From Ostrinia nubilalis (taxonomy: Eukaryota; Arthropoda; Insecta; Lepidoptera; Crambidae): a stretch of DNA of 64,000 bases. This document shows, piece after piece, positions 19,709 through 30,463 of this stretch. Under the pieces are notes generated by a model. That model did not search any database. It was not told the origin of the DNA and saw only the letters and a program-made list of their open reading frames with translations. Numbering within the stretch: position 1 is the first letter of the stretch; every line of letters begins with the position of its first letter. The stretch covers positions 10,113,501 to 10,177,500 of the forward strand of contig NC_087093.1 of assembly GCF_963855985.1 (NCBI RefSeq), written 5' to 3'. The position numbers and the translations under genes are program-made.

Positions 19709-21002
19709 AAAACTTTTAGTGTCCGACCGAATATGGATTTTCAGCCGAAAACGGAAACGAAAACGAAGCTTCGGCTGCAGTCTCATTTTCGGCCGAAAAC
19801 GAAAACGAAAACGAAAATTACCTTCAACTAACAAATTTCAATCTGAAATGATGTAAAAACTTTGAAAACCGTTAATGTTTTGACCAAAAACATAATGACG
19901 TTTGACAGTTGATTTTGATAGATTGATTTTAGAAAACCGGCATTAAAACACAAAAAAATAATCATGAATTCTTAGTAGAATATTATTTCCGATGTATATT
20001 GAAATATTGGGAAGTGAAGAAGAAATAAAGGGTGTCCAGTGGGGATTTTTTAACTTCAAAAATGAATACAAATAAATTAATGATTTTTTATTATTTATTA
20101 CTAATGCAAACTGGAATTTAACAATGTGGATTAAATTTTTTATAGGCAATGTCTTTTAAATGATACCCGTTTTACTATAGGCACTCTCACAGCCGGACCC
20201 TTACATTCGCAACTATGCGAGAGCAAATCGCGCTAATAATTTTCCTGCAACTTCACGGCGGATATTTTCTTACAGAACCTGAATTATTTAAGAATTGTTT
20301 GCTGTAAACTTTTGACTTGAGATATCCCCCCCACAAGAAAAAGTCGCATAGTGTGAGATCTGGTGACCGAGGCGGCTAGGGTATGTCCCTGTACTTGCTG
20401 ATCATTTATTTGAAAAAAAAAAAATAGTCCTCAGTGTCTCCATCGAGGTACTCTCCATGTGTGGTGAGACATCTTCTTGCTGAAATAGAGTTACGTAGTT
20501 AACCGGGATGCAGTTGCAGTTGTGGTGTCAGACATTCATCGATCATTCGACAATACTTTTCAAATACTTATTGCTCAACTGCGAACGCTCTGTAGGCTCC
20601 CAACCAGTGACTCATGGCGTATTTCAAATCCGCATTAAGACTCTATTTTGAAACAATTAAACTTAATGAAAACTCTTTGGGTTTATTGTATTCAATTTGG
20701 AACTTGGAAAATTGTCGCTGGACACCCTTTACAACGTAACCTCACTTCACAACTTCAAAAGAGTGTGACAATACCGCGTCCGTTCAAGTCTGATTGGAAC
20801 CATGAGTGCACCAGATTCACTCCCGAAGATATCGGAACGATAAACGTCACCATCTTATTCACGTATTTTTGATATTCGGTTTGGCCGAAGCTTCGGCTGG
20901 TTTTTGGCCGAAAACGAAAATATGGCCGAATGTCCATTTTTTGGCCGAAAATGGCCGAAAACGAAAACGAAAACGAATATTCGGTCGGTCACTAAAAACT
21001 TT
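19709..21002. mobile_element. Non-autonomous hAT element with 8-base duplication AAAACTTT
   Basis: AAAACTTT is present at 19709-19716 and 20995-21002. The element between them starts TAGTGTCCGACCGAATAT and ends with the inverted ATATTCGGTCGGTCACTA. Inverted TAGNG ends with 8-base duplications are diagnostic of the hAT superfamily. Subterminal sequence is filled with repeats of GGCCGAAAACGAAAACG on both sides. No hAT transposase is encoded. A mariner-like element is nested within it. Confidence 0.8.
20026..20731 (-). mobile_element. Decayed mariner-like element nested in the hAT element
   Basis: The ends AAGGGTGTCCAG (20028) and CTGGACACCCTT (to 20729) are inverted, with TA on both sides, as in Tc1/mariner elements. 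On the minus strand the interior reads as a broken transposase C-terminus (ATFSCGGYLKSKVY, related to the SPDLT-CDFFLWGYLK motif of insect mariner-like transposases). Stops and frameshifts are frequent and only about 700 bases remain, so it is a dead, internally deleted copy. Confidence 0.7.
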
Positions 21003-21106
21003 ACAGTATTATTGTTTATGCATCAGAATAACAATATACATAAGCTATTTATAACGATCTGTGACAAGCTTAATTTCACGTGGGCGAAGCCGTGCGCAAA
21101 AGCTAG

Positions 21107-23650
21107 TAGCTACATAAACATACTTAATTCTAATTGACGGACCCCTCGAAATTGTAAAGTGCCCATCAATAAGCTCAAAACAATTTATATTGGGTTTGAG
21201 AATACCTTAATTTTAATAGGATTCTTCCTAATGAAGGATCCAATGCTAATAGCTCGAGTGGAAATAATAAATCGCCGATAATAGGACATGAAAATAACGA
21301 GGGAAGTATAAAAATACGTATTAAATTTTGAGATGGAACCTTTGATGGAGATGGCGTTGGCGTCTAATTACGTCTATCTTTTTTAAAAAAGATAAAAAGA
21401 TAAAAGATCATTTATTCACCGAGACAAGGTAATACAACAAGGTAGATGTTACAATAGTTATTATACAGTTCAGCTTATCTCACCAGCAAGCTAGTGTGTG
21501 ATTATTACATTTTTTTTTATTGACCCATGCATAGTTAAAATAAAAAAAAATCAGAACTTTCCAACTACAAACAAAGAACAGATAAATTATTTGAATTACA
21601 ATAATGATTCCAGTATTTTTAAGTATACCTTTGTGATAAGCCTGATCATGATTTTGACATGGAGTTATACAGAGTGGCCAGGGAGTTATCGTTCAAAGCA
21701 AAAATTTAGATTCCTTACATCAAGGTGATATCTAAATCACCCCAATGTACGTTCTACGATTTTGTTCAGTTTAGGAGATAGAGTTAATTTTGTGATTATA
21801 CGAAATACGGTGATACGAAAATAGTAAATACTAATAAAGTAGATAGATTAATCGAAAGATTCCTCACAGTACAGAAGCGTTTTATTGAAACCTAAATTGC
21901 GATTACAGTTACAATTAATGTTATGTAAGCCGTCTCATGGTTTGCTTCACCATAGTTGAAATTTCACGTAACTTAGAGCAAAGCCATTCTAACAATGAGA
22001 GCAGATACACTCCTGAGGCACATAACAACAAAACCTTCTAGTTTCCTTACATTACTCAGTTCTATAAATTCTGAGGCAAGTCATCCCAGAAGTTCTACTA
22101 TCTCGGTATAAGTACGAGTGTACGTTATTGTGAATTACAAAACACTATTCCACGTTTTCGCTGTTCCGTATTTGAGCAATTCCGTCTAAAATACGAGGTC
22201 ATTGTTGGTAGTACGGAGACTGGGGGCGGGGGCGACACTAGACCAGTGGGAAGAGGGCGCAAACCAAACCCATTTCCTACGTAAGCGAGAAAGAAACAGC
22301 TTGCGTCGAGTTCTGTCGAGGTAATTGCGTTTCATCTATTCTTTTCTGTCAAAGCAAAAAAAGAAATATTGATGAAATCGCTCCCCCATAACATCAAAAT
22401 TCCACTTCTTTGTAATCCTCGCCTTAATCATCTATCCCCGATGTTTAATTTACAAACATTTAATCATTTTGTCCAAATCTCAGATCGTCTTTTATCCCTA
22501 AATGCTTTGATCTTGCTTACATTTCTCATTGTTTATTTTGTAAGCTATTGTTTCATGTTAGAAAGTCGTTTTCCTATTTTCCTCACATTTAAAACAAATT
22601 TCGAAGTGAACAAGTATTATTTGAAGGGCCCGCATGGGTTTGCGTGTTTCATCTTTGATTTCCCCGTAACTTTTCAACGTTTTCAACAGCCTAGAAATGA
22701 GTAGTAATTATGATTTACGTAATTTTTGTTTGTTGGAATTGCTTTTGCTTTTGTACAGCTTAATACCAATGGCATTGTAAATCAAACCCTATTTATGAAG
22801 GTAACAAGCATTGTCCATTGGACAGTGTATTCTGAAACGATATCTCGTGTTCGGGCCGGATAATACAATTGTTCAGCCGATATCTACTAGTGTTGTTAGT
22901 AGCAACTCGAGTATGAGTGAGTACGATTCTGCCTTTAAGCAACGTACAGAAGGTACCTCTGTGACAATCGTGTAGACTAAATGTACGACGTGCCATGATT
23001 TCACCTGTACTTGCACACTGTGCTGCCGTATTCACTTACAGTCGCAAGTTTTGATTCGATAAAAATACATCGATTTTTTTATAAGAACGTAAGAAAGTGG
23101 TCACGTAATTTCAACTAGAATGCATTAGAACCCAAATCCAAGTGTATTTAAGTACCCTCAGGTTACTAGACACTTTTCTACTGTCACATAAGCGTAAGTA
23201 AAAGAGCTCAATTAAGCGCACGGCGTACATCAGCTGCGTCTCTCCGTTAAATCCTTTCAGGGCTTCGTAAAATTTGTAGTTAATTGATAAAAAGCATTAA
23301 ATAGCCCGCTCACGGCTTCCAGATTATTTTAAAGAGCTCCGCATATAGCTCTGGATTAATTAAAGCTGACACTAAAGTATTAAGGGAACCCAGGTATAGT
23401 TCATTCGAATTTAAAATAAAATTTTGTTAAAATATAACGTCATGTTGTATAGCTTTTATTTAACGACTTTATTGATCAATTGCACGGAGCACGTGATTTT
23501 TATGAGCATCGAATAACGTAGTTTCGGAAATTGCTGTCTCTATGTGTTTTATTATTATACTCGACACATAAAACTCAATAAATGCACTGCAAAAATCGCT
23601 CATAATCGCGTGGAATATGGAGATCAGGTTCAACTTTTCACCACACCTGT
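21107..23650. other. Gap without recognised gene
   Basis: AT-rich DNA. The frame at 22369-22704 (111 codons) is rich in Phe, Leu and Asn and has a hydrophobic stretch, but it lacks known motifs and a plausible context. A segment at 21660-21830 (TATACAGAGTGGCCAGGG) may be the edge of another repeat, but no partner end was found. Confidence 0.35.
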
Positions 23651-23773
23651 AGGCCTAGGAGCGCGCCGTGATAAGCGTTTATCACGCCATTTTTATCATT
23701 TTACGCGATAAGCCCATACATTTGTCGTCTTAAATCATCGATAAAATTTTATCACGGCGCGCATGCTGGCCCA
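23651..23773. mobile_element. Short MITE with GCGCGCCGTGATAA inverted ends
   Basis: AGCGCGCCGTGATAA near the left end pairs with TTATCACGGCGCGC near the right end, and GGCC motifs flank both. TTTATC-type motifs recur in the loop. The length is about 120 bases and there is no coding capacity. The target duplication could not be fixed, so the superfamily is open. Confidence 0.6.
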
Positions 23774-25645
23774 GCTGATGTTATGTGAGATGCAATCAGG
23801 GTTGTATTCGCTACCTATAACCTACATGCTTACCCAGTAGGCATTTATTCACTCCCGTTAGTACATCCATTCTTACACATTCTCTGAAAAATAGTGATAA
23901 TACTAAGCAATATAAACGTGATATTCGTACTAGTTGCATCACTTGGTAGCTCTGTGCATTCAATTTCATCGGATCTTAGCCAGGTTTATTAAACCAATTA
24001 GGCCTAAGGCTTCCGTTGGCCTGCCAAGTTTCAATGACTGAACGTGTGGTTATTAATGCCAAGATCCAGTAATTGGATGATTGTTTTTGATATTAATGTT
24101 AATGAATATTTGGTATTCTGTTTTACTAATTTAAATGTTTTCGTTCATTTGTGATATTAAATTTTTTTCATTAATTTCTCTAAGTACTCGTATAATGAAG
24201 ATGCATGATTTTGGGAAGAAATAACAAGTGTTTGTGTTAGTTATATTATTACACTATTATAATTTTAAACTTATAGAAAACTTCAATAGAACCACTAAAA
24301 CTTATTTCATGACTTGTAGTTAAGACCAAAAGTATTAGTATATTAATGTCATTATTTTTTTTCAGTTCAACAAACAAAACTTTGTTCGTTATTCTTATAA
24401 ATCGTCACTTAAATCGTAATTTTAGCAAAGGTTCAAATGTTGAACGTAACTGTCATATTTTAACCCGTCGATATGTAGTTAATTGGTCGTTATTAACAAG
24501 CTCAAAGCTATAATCGATTTGACCAATCGACTGGTTTTGGTTTAGAGCGCGCTTGACACAATAATCCGATTCCAAATAGTAAATACGTTACGATAAGGCT
24601 ATTGGCTATTAGAATTTCAACAATCGAGTCTAACATCCTTTATTAGGTAGCTATAAGCGAGTCTGAACAAAACTTTTGGTTCGCTATAGCCGATAATTTA
24701 ACATTAAAATGTTAAAGAATATTTGAAATCGGTCTAATAGTTTTTATTTTATTCTTTACAATTTTTTGTAAAAAAAAGCTAATTTTTTATAGTAAACCTA
24801 AAGCTAATGTCAATTTCAATGAAAAAACGTTTCAATTAAAAATTCCAACTCTTAAATTGTTTAAGTTATTGTCAATGTTAAAAGTACTTTAAAAACACAA
24901 AAAAAGCTTAGCAATAATGTCCACAAAGTGGCATTTTATTCGTGTTTTCGAATCTTATAAATATTTTTAATCCAACAGCGAAGTTGAAAACAGAAGATTT
25001 TAAAATAACACCAGATTGGTTCACTCCGTGTCGTTCCAAATGAGTCCCTAAAACGGTGGCATTATAGATACAGTCGAAAGCATGACTGAGTAGACATCTT
25101 CGTAGAAAAATCGCACTTGTCTCATCTACATAAGACAGTGTGTAACCTGATGCGCCTTCGTCCGTGTTTTGTAAGTTCACGCTCCGTAGGCTTTCTTACT
25201 GTCGCCGTTTCAAACCGTCTATAGGATTATTTTTCGCGTCGCTGGAAGATGTGACTTCAGTGTAAAGGTTTCGCTTTATCTCATTTTTGCCTCGAGAACT
25301 AGCTTTATCAACGGAGCGTATCTTTACACAGGTGTCGAACGAAATGTCCGACTTTCTTCGATTTGGAACTTAGGGTAGTATTCACAAGTTTGTTCGCCGC
25401 TGTTTCTATCGATTTTAGATTAAGGAACTTGGAACGCCAGTAAAACATTCTATAATAAATTTCCGTACTTTCACCTGGTACTGGGTTTTTCGGAGTATTT
25501 ATTGGCGCTGCCAAGTTATGACGTCGGATAAGTTCGGGCCGTCCTTTTATCTTCTTAGCCACTTATTTATGTTAAAGACGATAAACTAAAGGAACTAAAA
25601 TATATCCCAACATCTTGAAACAACTCAGAATATAATAAATCATGT
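23774..25645. other. Gap without recognised gene
   Basis: AT-rich DNA. Two minus-strand frames (24908-25180 and 25308-25562) show ordinary amino-acid composition but match no family I know and have no convincing splice pattern linking them. I leave them uncalled. Confidence 0.35.
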
Positions 25646-25651
25646 TTCTGC

Positions 25652-25703
25652 ACAACTGTATACCATGTTATATGCAAATAAACAATGATTCTATTATATT
25701 CTT
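25652..25703 (+). repeat. 5'-truncated 3' end of the 38-43 kb LINE family
   Basis: ACAACTGTATACCATGTT, then TATGCAAATAAACAAT and ATTCTAT repeats match the last bases of the LINE ending at 43380. This second copy fixes the 3' terminus of the family at AATAAA plus an ATTCT-type tail. Confidence 0.7.
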
Positions 25704-27379
25704 GTAATTGCATTTAAAATTATTGTAATAAATTAGAAAGGGTCCTGCTCCTGTAGTGAAGACCAGAATGATTTCATGAAACTGTCTAACTTAACTATTC
25801 ACTAAATATGTCTCAAGTCATACTTATTCCTACTACGCACTTTTGCTAACATATGCCTCAGATTGAGTAGGTTTTTTGCGCGAAATAAAAACGTGAAAAA
25901 AGATTTGATGGGGAAAAGATGATAGCAATCAATCTTCCTATAACAAATGACAAATCAAAAGATGGGCTAGTAAAGTAGGCGTTTCAACCTAAAATAAGGT
26001 TTTTTCTTGGTTTACTAGCAGCATTTCCTTATTTTTACATATTAAGCTTAGGTACTTCTGGGGATTTCAGTCATGAAATATGTCATTAAAATGTATTACA
26101 AAATGTTTAAAATTTTAGGTTATTGAATCAAAGTTGTAGCTCTTTTTGTGGTCTAATAATCTCTATCTACATTGAATTTTTACAAAATACCTTAAACTAG
26201 CGGTATGAAAACAAAACAATCAAAGAAAAAGACAGAGATGCTACAGAGTAACTTTCGTATTTATAATATTAGTATAGATAAAACAGGAACCCAACAACAA
26301 ACAGAGCATCTGCATAACAGTTAAAGTTTTGTGAATGCATTAAAAATCAAGCAAGTAAAGCGCGTGGAAAAGACTTTTAGCGGGTCTTTGTTTGAAGCGG
26401 AACAGAATCTGCCTCGCTGCCAATGTTCGGTCGAAAGCACATCAGGCTGTACATTTTTGTTGCAAAATAGCTCTTAACACAACTGAATAAGACACAGCAG
26501 TGTATAGCTTGGTATGCTAAGCTGTACGGTCGCATGCAGCGGCACAAAGCTTATTAATACGGGTGTTTCTTCGCGACTTGTCTCTGAATGCAGCTTGTTT
26601 CTTTTACGGCGCGTTTTGTTCCGCACGCGTGATGTAACACGACTGTCTGGTATTAAAGATGTTCTGCCGCCGACTTGGTTGATTGGCTTTGCATATTTTA
26701 TAGTTGGGGAGGGTATAGCACGGTATAGTGAGGAGATTTTTGAGGACAATCGCTGTAGGAATCAGTCATGATGATGATTTACTAAGATCAGTAGGGATGT
26801 GGTTAGGCATTGGTGTAAGCAAATGCAAAGTTATCGTAGTACTATACTTTATTTATTTGTATCCATAAAATAAACCGTCAACTAGTTTGTTGTAATAGGA
26901 AACTATTACAATCTCTTATTAGTTTCAGGCAAAGTCAGAGGACTGATTTCATTTTTACCGCGGAATGAAGCCCCACTTTCTAGCAATTAACTAAAGAGAT
27001 GAAGAGTCTATTAAAATGTTTTGTCCTTATTTCATAAGCTAAGTAGACTGTCGGCGTTTGATTAGAGATGCGAGCGTGTTTGGAAATCGCTTGGCTGGTT
27101 CACAAAGCGAGTTGAGCGTAACGCCATAATTATGTTTGTTTGTAATTAGCAAAGTGGAGCCTGAATATAACACGGCGTTGGTATAGCCAATATTTTAATG
27201 TAAGAGTAAAGTCTTAGCCGAAATCCTTTGATAATGTTAGCACGCTTGCTAACGACGCGACTCAACGAATTAAGAGAAAATAGGTTTTACACCATTCTTC
27301 GCGCGAGATGTTTGCAATTAGCTTTTTATTTTTTATTCAATAACATGACAAGATTAATACATATAATGAGAAAAGGGAT
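25704..27379. other. Gap without recognised gene
   Basis: No gene is supported. Overlapping frames on both strands at 26474-26771 reflect a stretch of higher GC, not a recognisable protein. Confidence 0.35.
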
Positions 27380-28475
27380 TACTAATGTTTGGCCAAAAAA
27401 CGTTTCCCAAATTATCACATCGCAAACAACGTTTCGCAAATTTTCATTTGGCAAATTCTCATTTGGCAAAAACAACTTATTGCAAACTTTTAATTCGCAA
27501 ATGTCGTTTTTGGCATATTATTGCTTAGCAAATTATTGTTTGGCAAAGTATGTTTTGCAAAATGTTTCATTTGGCAAAAATATTTTACGATAAACTATTT
27601 ACAAAACAATTTGAATGGTGCATAGAATGAAATACAAATTAGTTTGTGGTTATTATTTTGTTTAGTGGGTAGTAAATATAAAATTTGTTCTAAATTAATT
27701 TTCATATTTTCATTCTTTTTATGGAAATTTCCAAATCATTCATTAACAATAGAGGTGATTCTAGCGCTCGGCGGCCGCTGCCGCGGCACGCTCGCTCCGT
27801 TCGCTCGCCTTCGCGCGTAAAGGGTCACTGTTCTAACCTAACCTACTATTTTCTGCAATACCTACTTTTTGCAACCATACTATTTTCTGCTATCTCTTTG
27901 TTTTACATAAAATTCTTGTGAAAACCACGATCATGTGCCTTATGCTTTGATTTCTGAGTAACGGCGGGTAAGTATGTGAAGTGTCAATTTGACCAAACAA
28001 ATTATTTGGGATATAACATTTGTCAAAATAAAACATTTGCTATACAGGGTGTTAGGTAAATGGGTATTATGAGCCGACACTAGCCCATGTTAACATGGTC
28101 ATATAAATGATATGGTGAAGTCAGAAATTTGATATCATCATTTTAATTTTTTTAATTTTCATACAAAATAAATTTTATAAAATCCGATTTGTATGAAAAT
28201 TAAAATAATTAAAGTGAAGATATCAATTTTCTGACTTCACCGTACCATTTATATGACCATGTTAACATGGGCTAGTGTCGGCTCATATACCCATTTACCT
28301 AACACCCTGTATATACATTTGCCAAGTAAAATTTTGCCAAATGATAATTTGACCAAATGAATTAGTTGCGAAAAGTGCAGTTGCTAAAAGTTCATTTGGG
28401 AAATTTTAATGAAACTTTGGCGATAAGTTGTTTGCGAAGTGAAATTTGACGAAAAGTAATTTGGCCAAACGTAAG
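27380..28475. mobile_element. Fold-back element made of TTTGGCAAA-type micro-repeats
   Basis: From about 27380 to 27600 the plus strand carries a dozen or more variants of CATTTGGCAAA and TCGCAAA. From about 27985 to 28475 the complementary form dominates (TTTGCCAAATGATAATTTGA, TTTGGCCAAACG). The core at 27760-27850 is GC-rich (CGGCGGCCGCTGCCGCGGCA), followed by GTCACTGTTCTAACCTAACC. No protein is encoded. A 269-base MITE is inserted in the right half. The layout is the same as the element at 16829-17614. The ends are approximate. Confidence 0.5.
28041..28313. mobile_element. 269-base palindromic MITE with TA duplication
   Basis: TACAGGGTGTTAGGTAAATG at the left end is matched by its reverse complement at the right end. 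The pairing continues inward through ATGGGCTAGTGTCGGCTCAT and the GACTTCAC segment, giving arms of more than 100 bases. TA flanks both sides, as for Tc1/mariner-type elements. A piece of the same family is at 58234-58276. Confidence 0.75.
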
Positions 28476-30247
28476 GATATCTGAGAAAAGAGTACTTTGT
28501 AGCTCTTAATTTAATGTTTACCTAAATTTAATGTACCTACAAAACAATAAATAGAGCCTTTTAGAAGAAATACTTTCGTACTTTATCACAAAGAATGCTT
28601 TATCACATACATGAACATTAATCGACCCATTTATCTCGTCGCAAAAATAATAAATATATAAAACGACAATGATGAATTTATTCGGCATGTAAATATACAA
28701 TTATGGAAAATGCTTCGATAAACGATTACAATCGCTGCAATAAATTACTGCTAAGTAGATAAATATCCTCTATCAATAAACCGCAGTCGCGCTATAATCT
28801 GGAATCTGAATAATTTATTGTAGCAAGGCTTTTTCTGCCACATGTGATCCTGAATCGTGGCACATAAAGATGAAAATATGACACGAAAGTCGATAAATTT
28901 GGTCAATAGCCATTAAACGGCGTTGTCGGGGTGCGAAAATATGGAAGTGAGGGGACTCCACGGTTCTGATTTAGGACTCGCCGCGTCATACCATAGAATT
29001 GGGATGGAAGGGGCTTGACAATTTTCCGCGTTCAGCTTGAAATAGTCATTGGAAGCGATGTAAATGTCTGTGTCATCATTTTAGTTAAGTACCTAGTTGC
29101 AGTCAGAGATATTATGACGAGCGCGAAAAAGCACGATCTTTCGCTTTTTTATTCGGCTGCCTTTCATTAGTCTATCTTCTTGATTTTTCCATTCTATTGA
29201 CCTAGAGGGCCGCATAAAATTACTATTTTTGCTTTTTTCTATTTTCTAGGCTCGTAAAACAAAATCATCACAATACACTAATTAAAACACTGCAACAGTA
29301 AATAAAACCTGATAAATCAACGACTCAGCTTATTGGCACACATTGAATTCAAATCCTCGTCAAACTTTTGGAGTACACTCAATATTTTGCACCAAACGAG
29401 CATCGAGAATTAATTCGTTCGAATGCAGCCACTTCTAGCGTTCGGGTGCAGTGTTTTATGTCCAAGGGACACACGCGGGCACAGAGCCCAGCTGGCTTCC
29501 ATCCGAGCGAACACAACTATACGTAGTCCAACTTAACGAAATAGAAAATACCATTATTCTTCTCTCAAGACAAGGAGGCGTTCAAGCAGTGTTATTTACA
29601 ACCATTCTTGTTTATCTCTTTTCAATGATATTGAGGGATAAATTATGGTTTTGGCTAGCAACCTCGCAAGTGAGTCACGGAGTTTAAAAATGTTGCAACC
29701 AGTTGTAAATATTGCACATTGCAAATGTACTTCATAATAGCTACTTACACAAGCTTCTGCACACGAATTTTCCTGCGTACATTTGGATTTTGGTTTGATT
29801 CGGACTCTTTAAAATTTAATGTTAAGTTAAAACATCTTACCAGAAAACATTTCTTATTGGTTCATTGGTTATATCGATTCAATAATATAATTTTTCTAAT
29901 CTATTCTAATCATACAAATTGCCTAGATCCAAACTAAGTCGAGCTCATGCAATGGAGACTAGATATTATGGGATAAACGATTAACATAACATAAACGTCA
30001 ATGACTCGCATGGTCAATTGGGACTTCCAAGCCTATTTGAATAAAAGAAAAAAGAAAACGTTGTTTAACTATCAGTGCATTAGTAAGATTGCTACGTATT
30101 TGGAAAGTAATCGATGATACCTTGCCATTAAGTCGATATACAAGCAAATGTGTCGTCGTAACGAATATTTAATCATTGGAAGAGTGGTGGACATTACAGT
30201 CACGCGATTTGTCTATTAAAATAGGAACCATGTGGATCATGTCCAGG
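28476..30247. other. Gap without recognised gene
   Basis: AT-rich DNA without a supported feature. The frames at 29451-29687 and 29719-29937 have no recognisable domain. Confidence 0.35.
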
Positions 30248-30463
30248 AGGGGTGACCAAGGAGAGTTGTGACAGAGGAGAGTTGTGACATTGTCGATTTT
30301 TTGGAACTTATTAATTACTAGCGAGCTCGTAACAGTGCGCGTATTTTAGTTCAAGTCTCGAGCTAACAAATGCGCGCTGTTGCGAGTTCGCTAATATGAA
30401 GTTAATAGGTTTCCAAAAATCGACAATGTCACAACTCTCCTCTGTTACACCTCGGTCTCCCCT
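30248..30463. mobile_element. Fold-back MITE with GGAGAGTTGTGACA ends
   Basis: The left end carries GAGAGTTGTGACAGAGGAGAG and GACATTGTCGATTTTTTGG. The right end has the inverse (CCAAAAATCGACAATGTC, ACAACTCTCCTCTG). The GAGAGTTGTGACA motif is tandemly doubled on the left, and part of it is missing on the right. The loop contains a smaller palindrome (GCGAGCTCG and CGAGTTCGC). No target duplication is clear. Confidence 0.65.

Larger units (their letters stand above)
19656..21106 (-). repeat. Older repeat split by the hAT insertion
   Basis: The left part (GCGAAAGTTTGTAAGAATGT and AACGGATTTTGAT, 19656-19716) and the right part (20995-21106, ending GGGCGAAGCCGTGCGCAAAAG and CTAGTAGC) together look like one minus-strand copy of the CCCGCGACTTCG-head repeat family. 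They are interrupted at AAAACTTT by the hAT element. Confidence 0.5.

Noticed and set aside
21660..21830. Additional MITE beginning TATACAGAGTGGCCAGGG
   Set aside because: One possible end was seen but no inverted partner or target duplication was found.
22369..22704. 111-codon plus-strand frame with a hydrophobic segment
   Set aside because: AT-rich composition, no motif, no splice or promoter context; length is within chance for this amount of DNA.
24908..25562. Two neighbouring minus-strand frames that might be one gene
   Set aside because: No consistent splice sites join them and neither matches a family I know.
26474..26771. Overlapping frames on both strands
   Set aside because: Mirror frames on opposite strands of one GC-richer patch; no domain on either strand.
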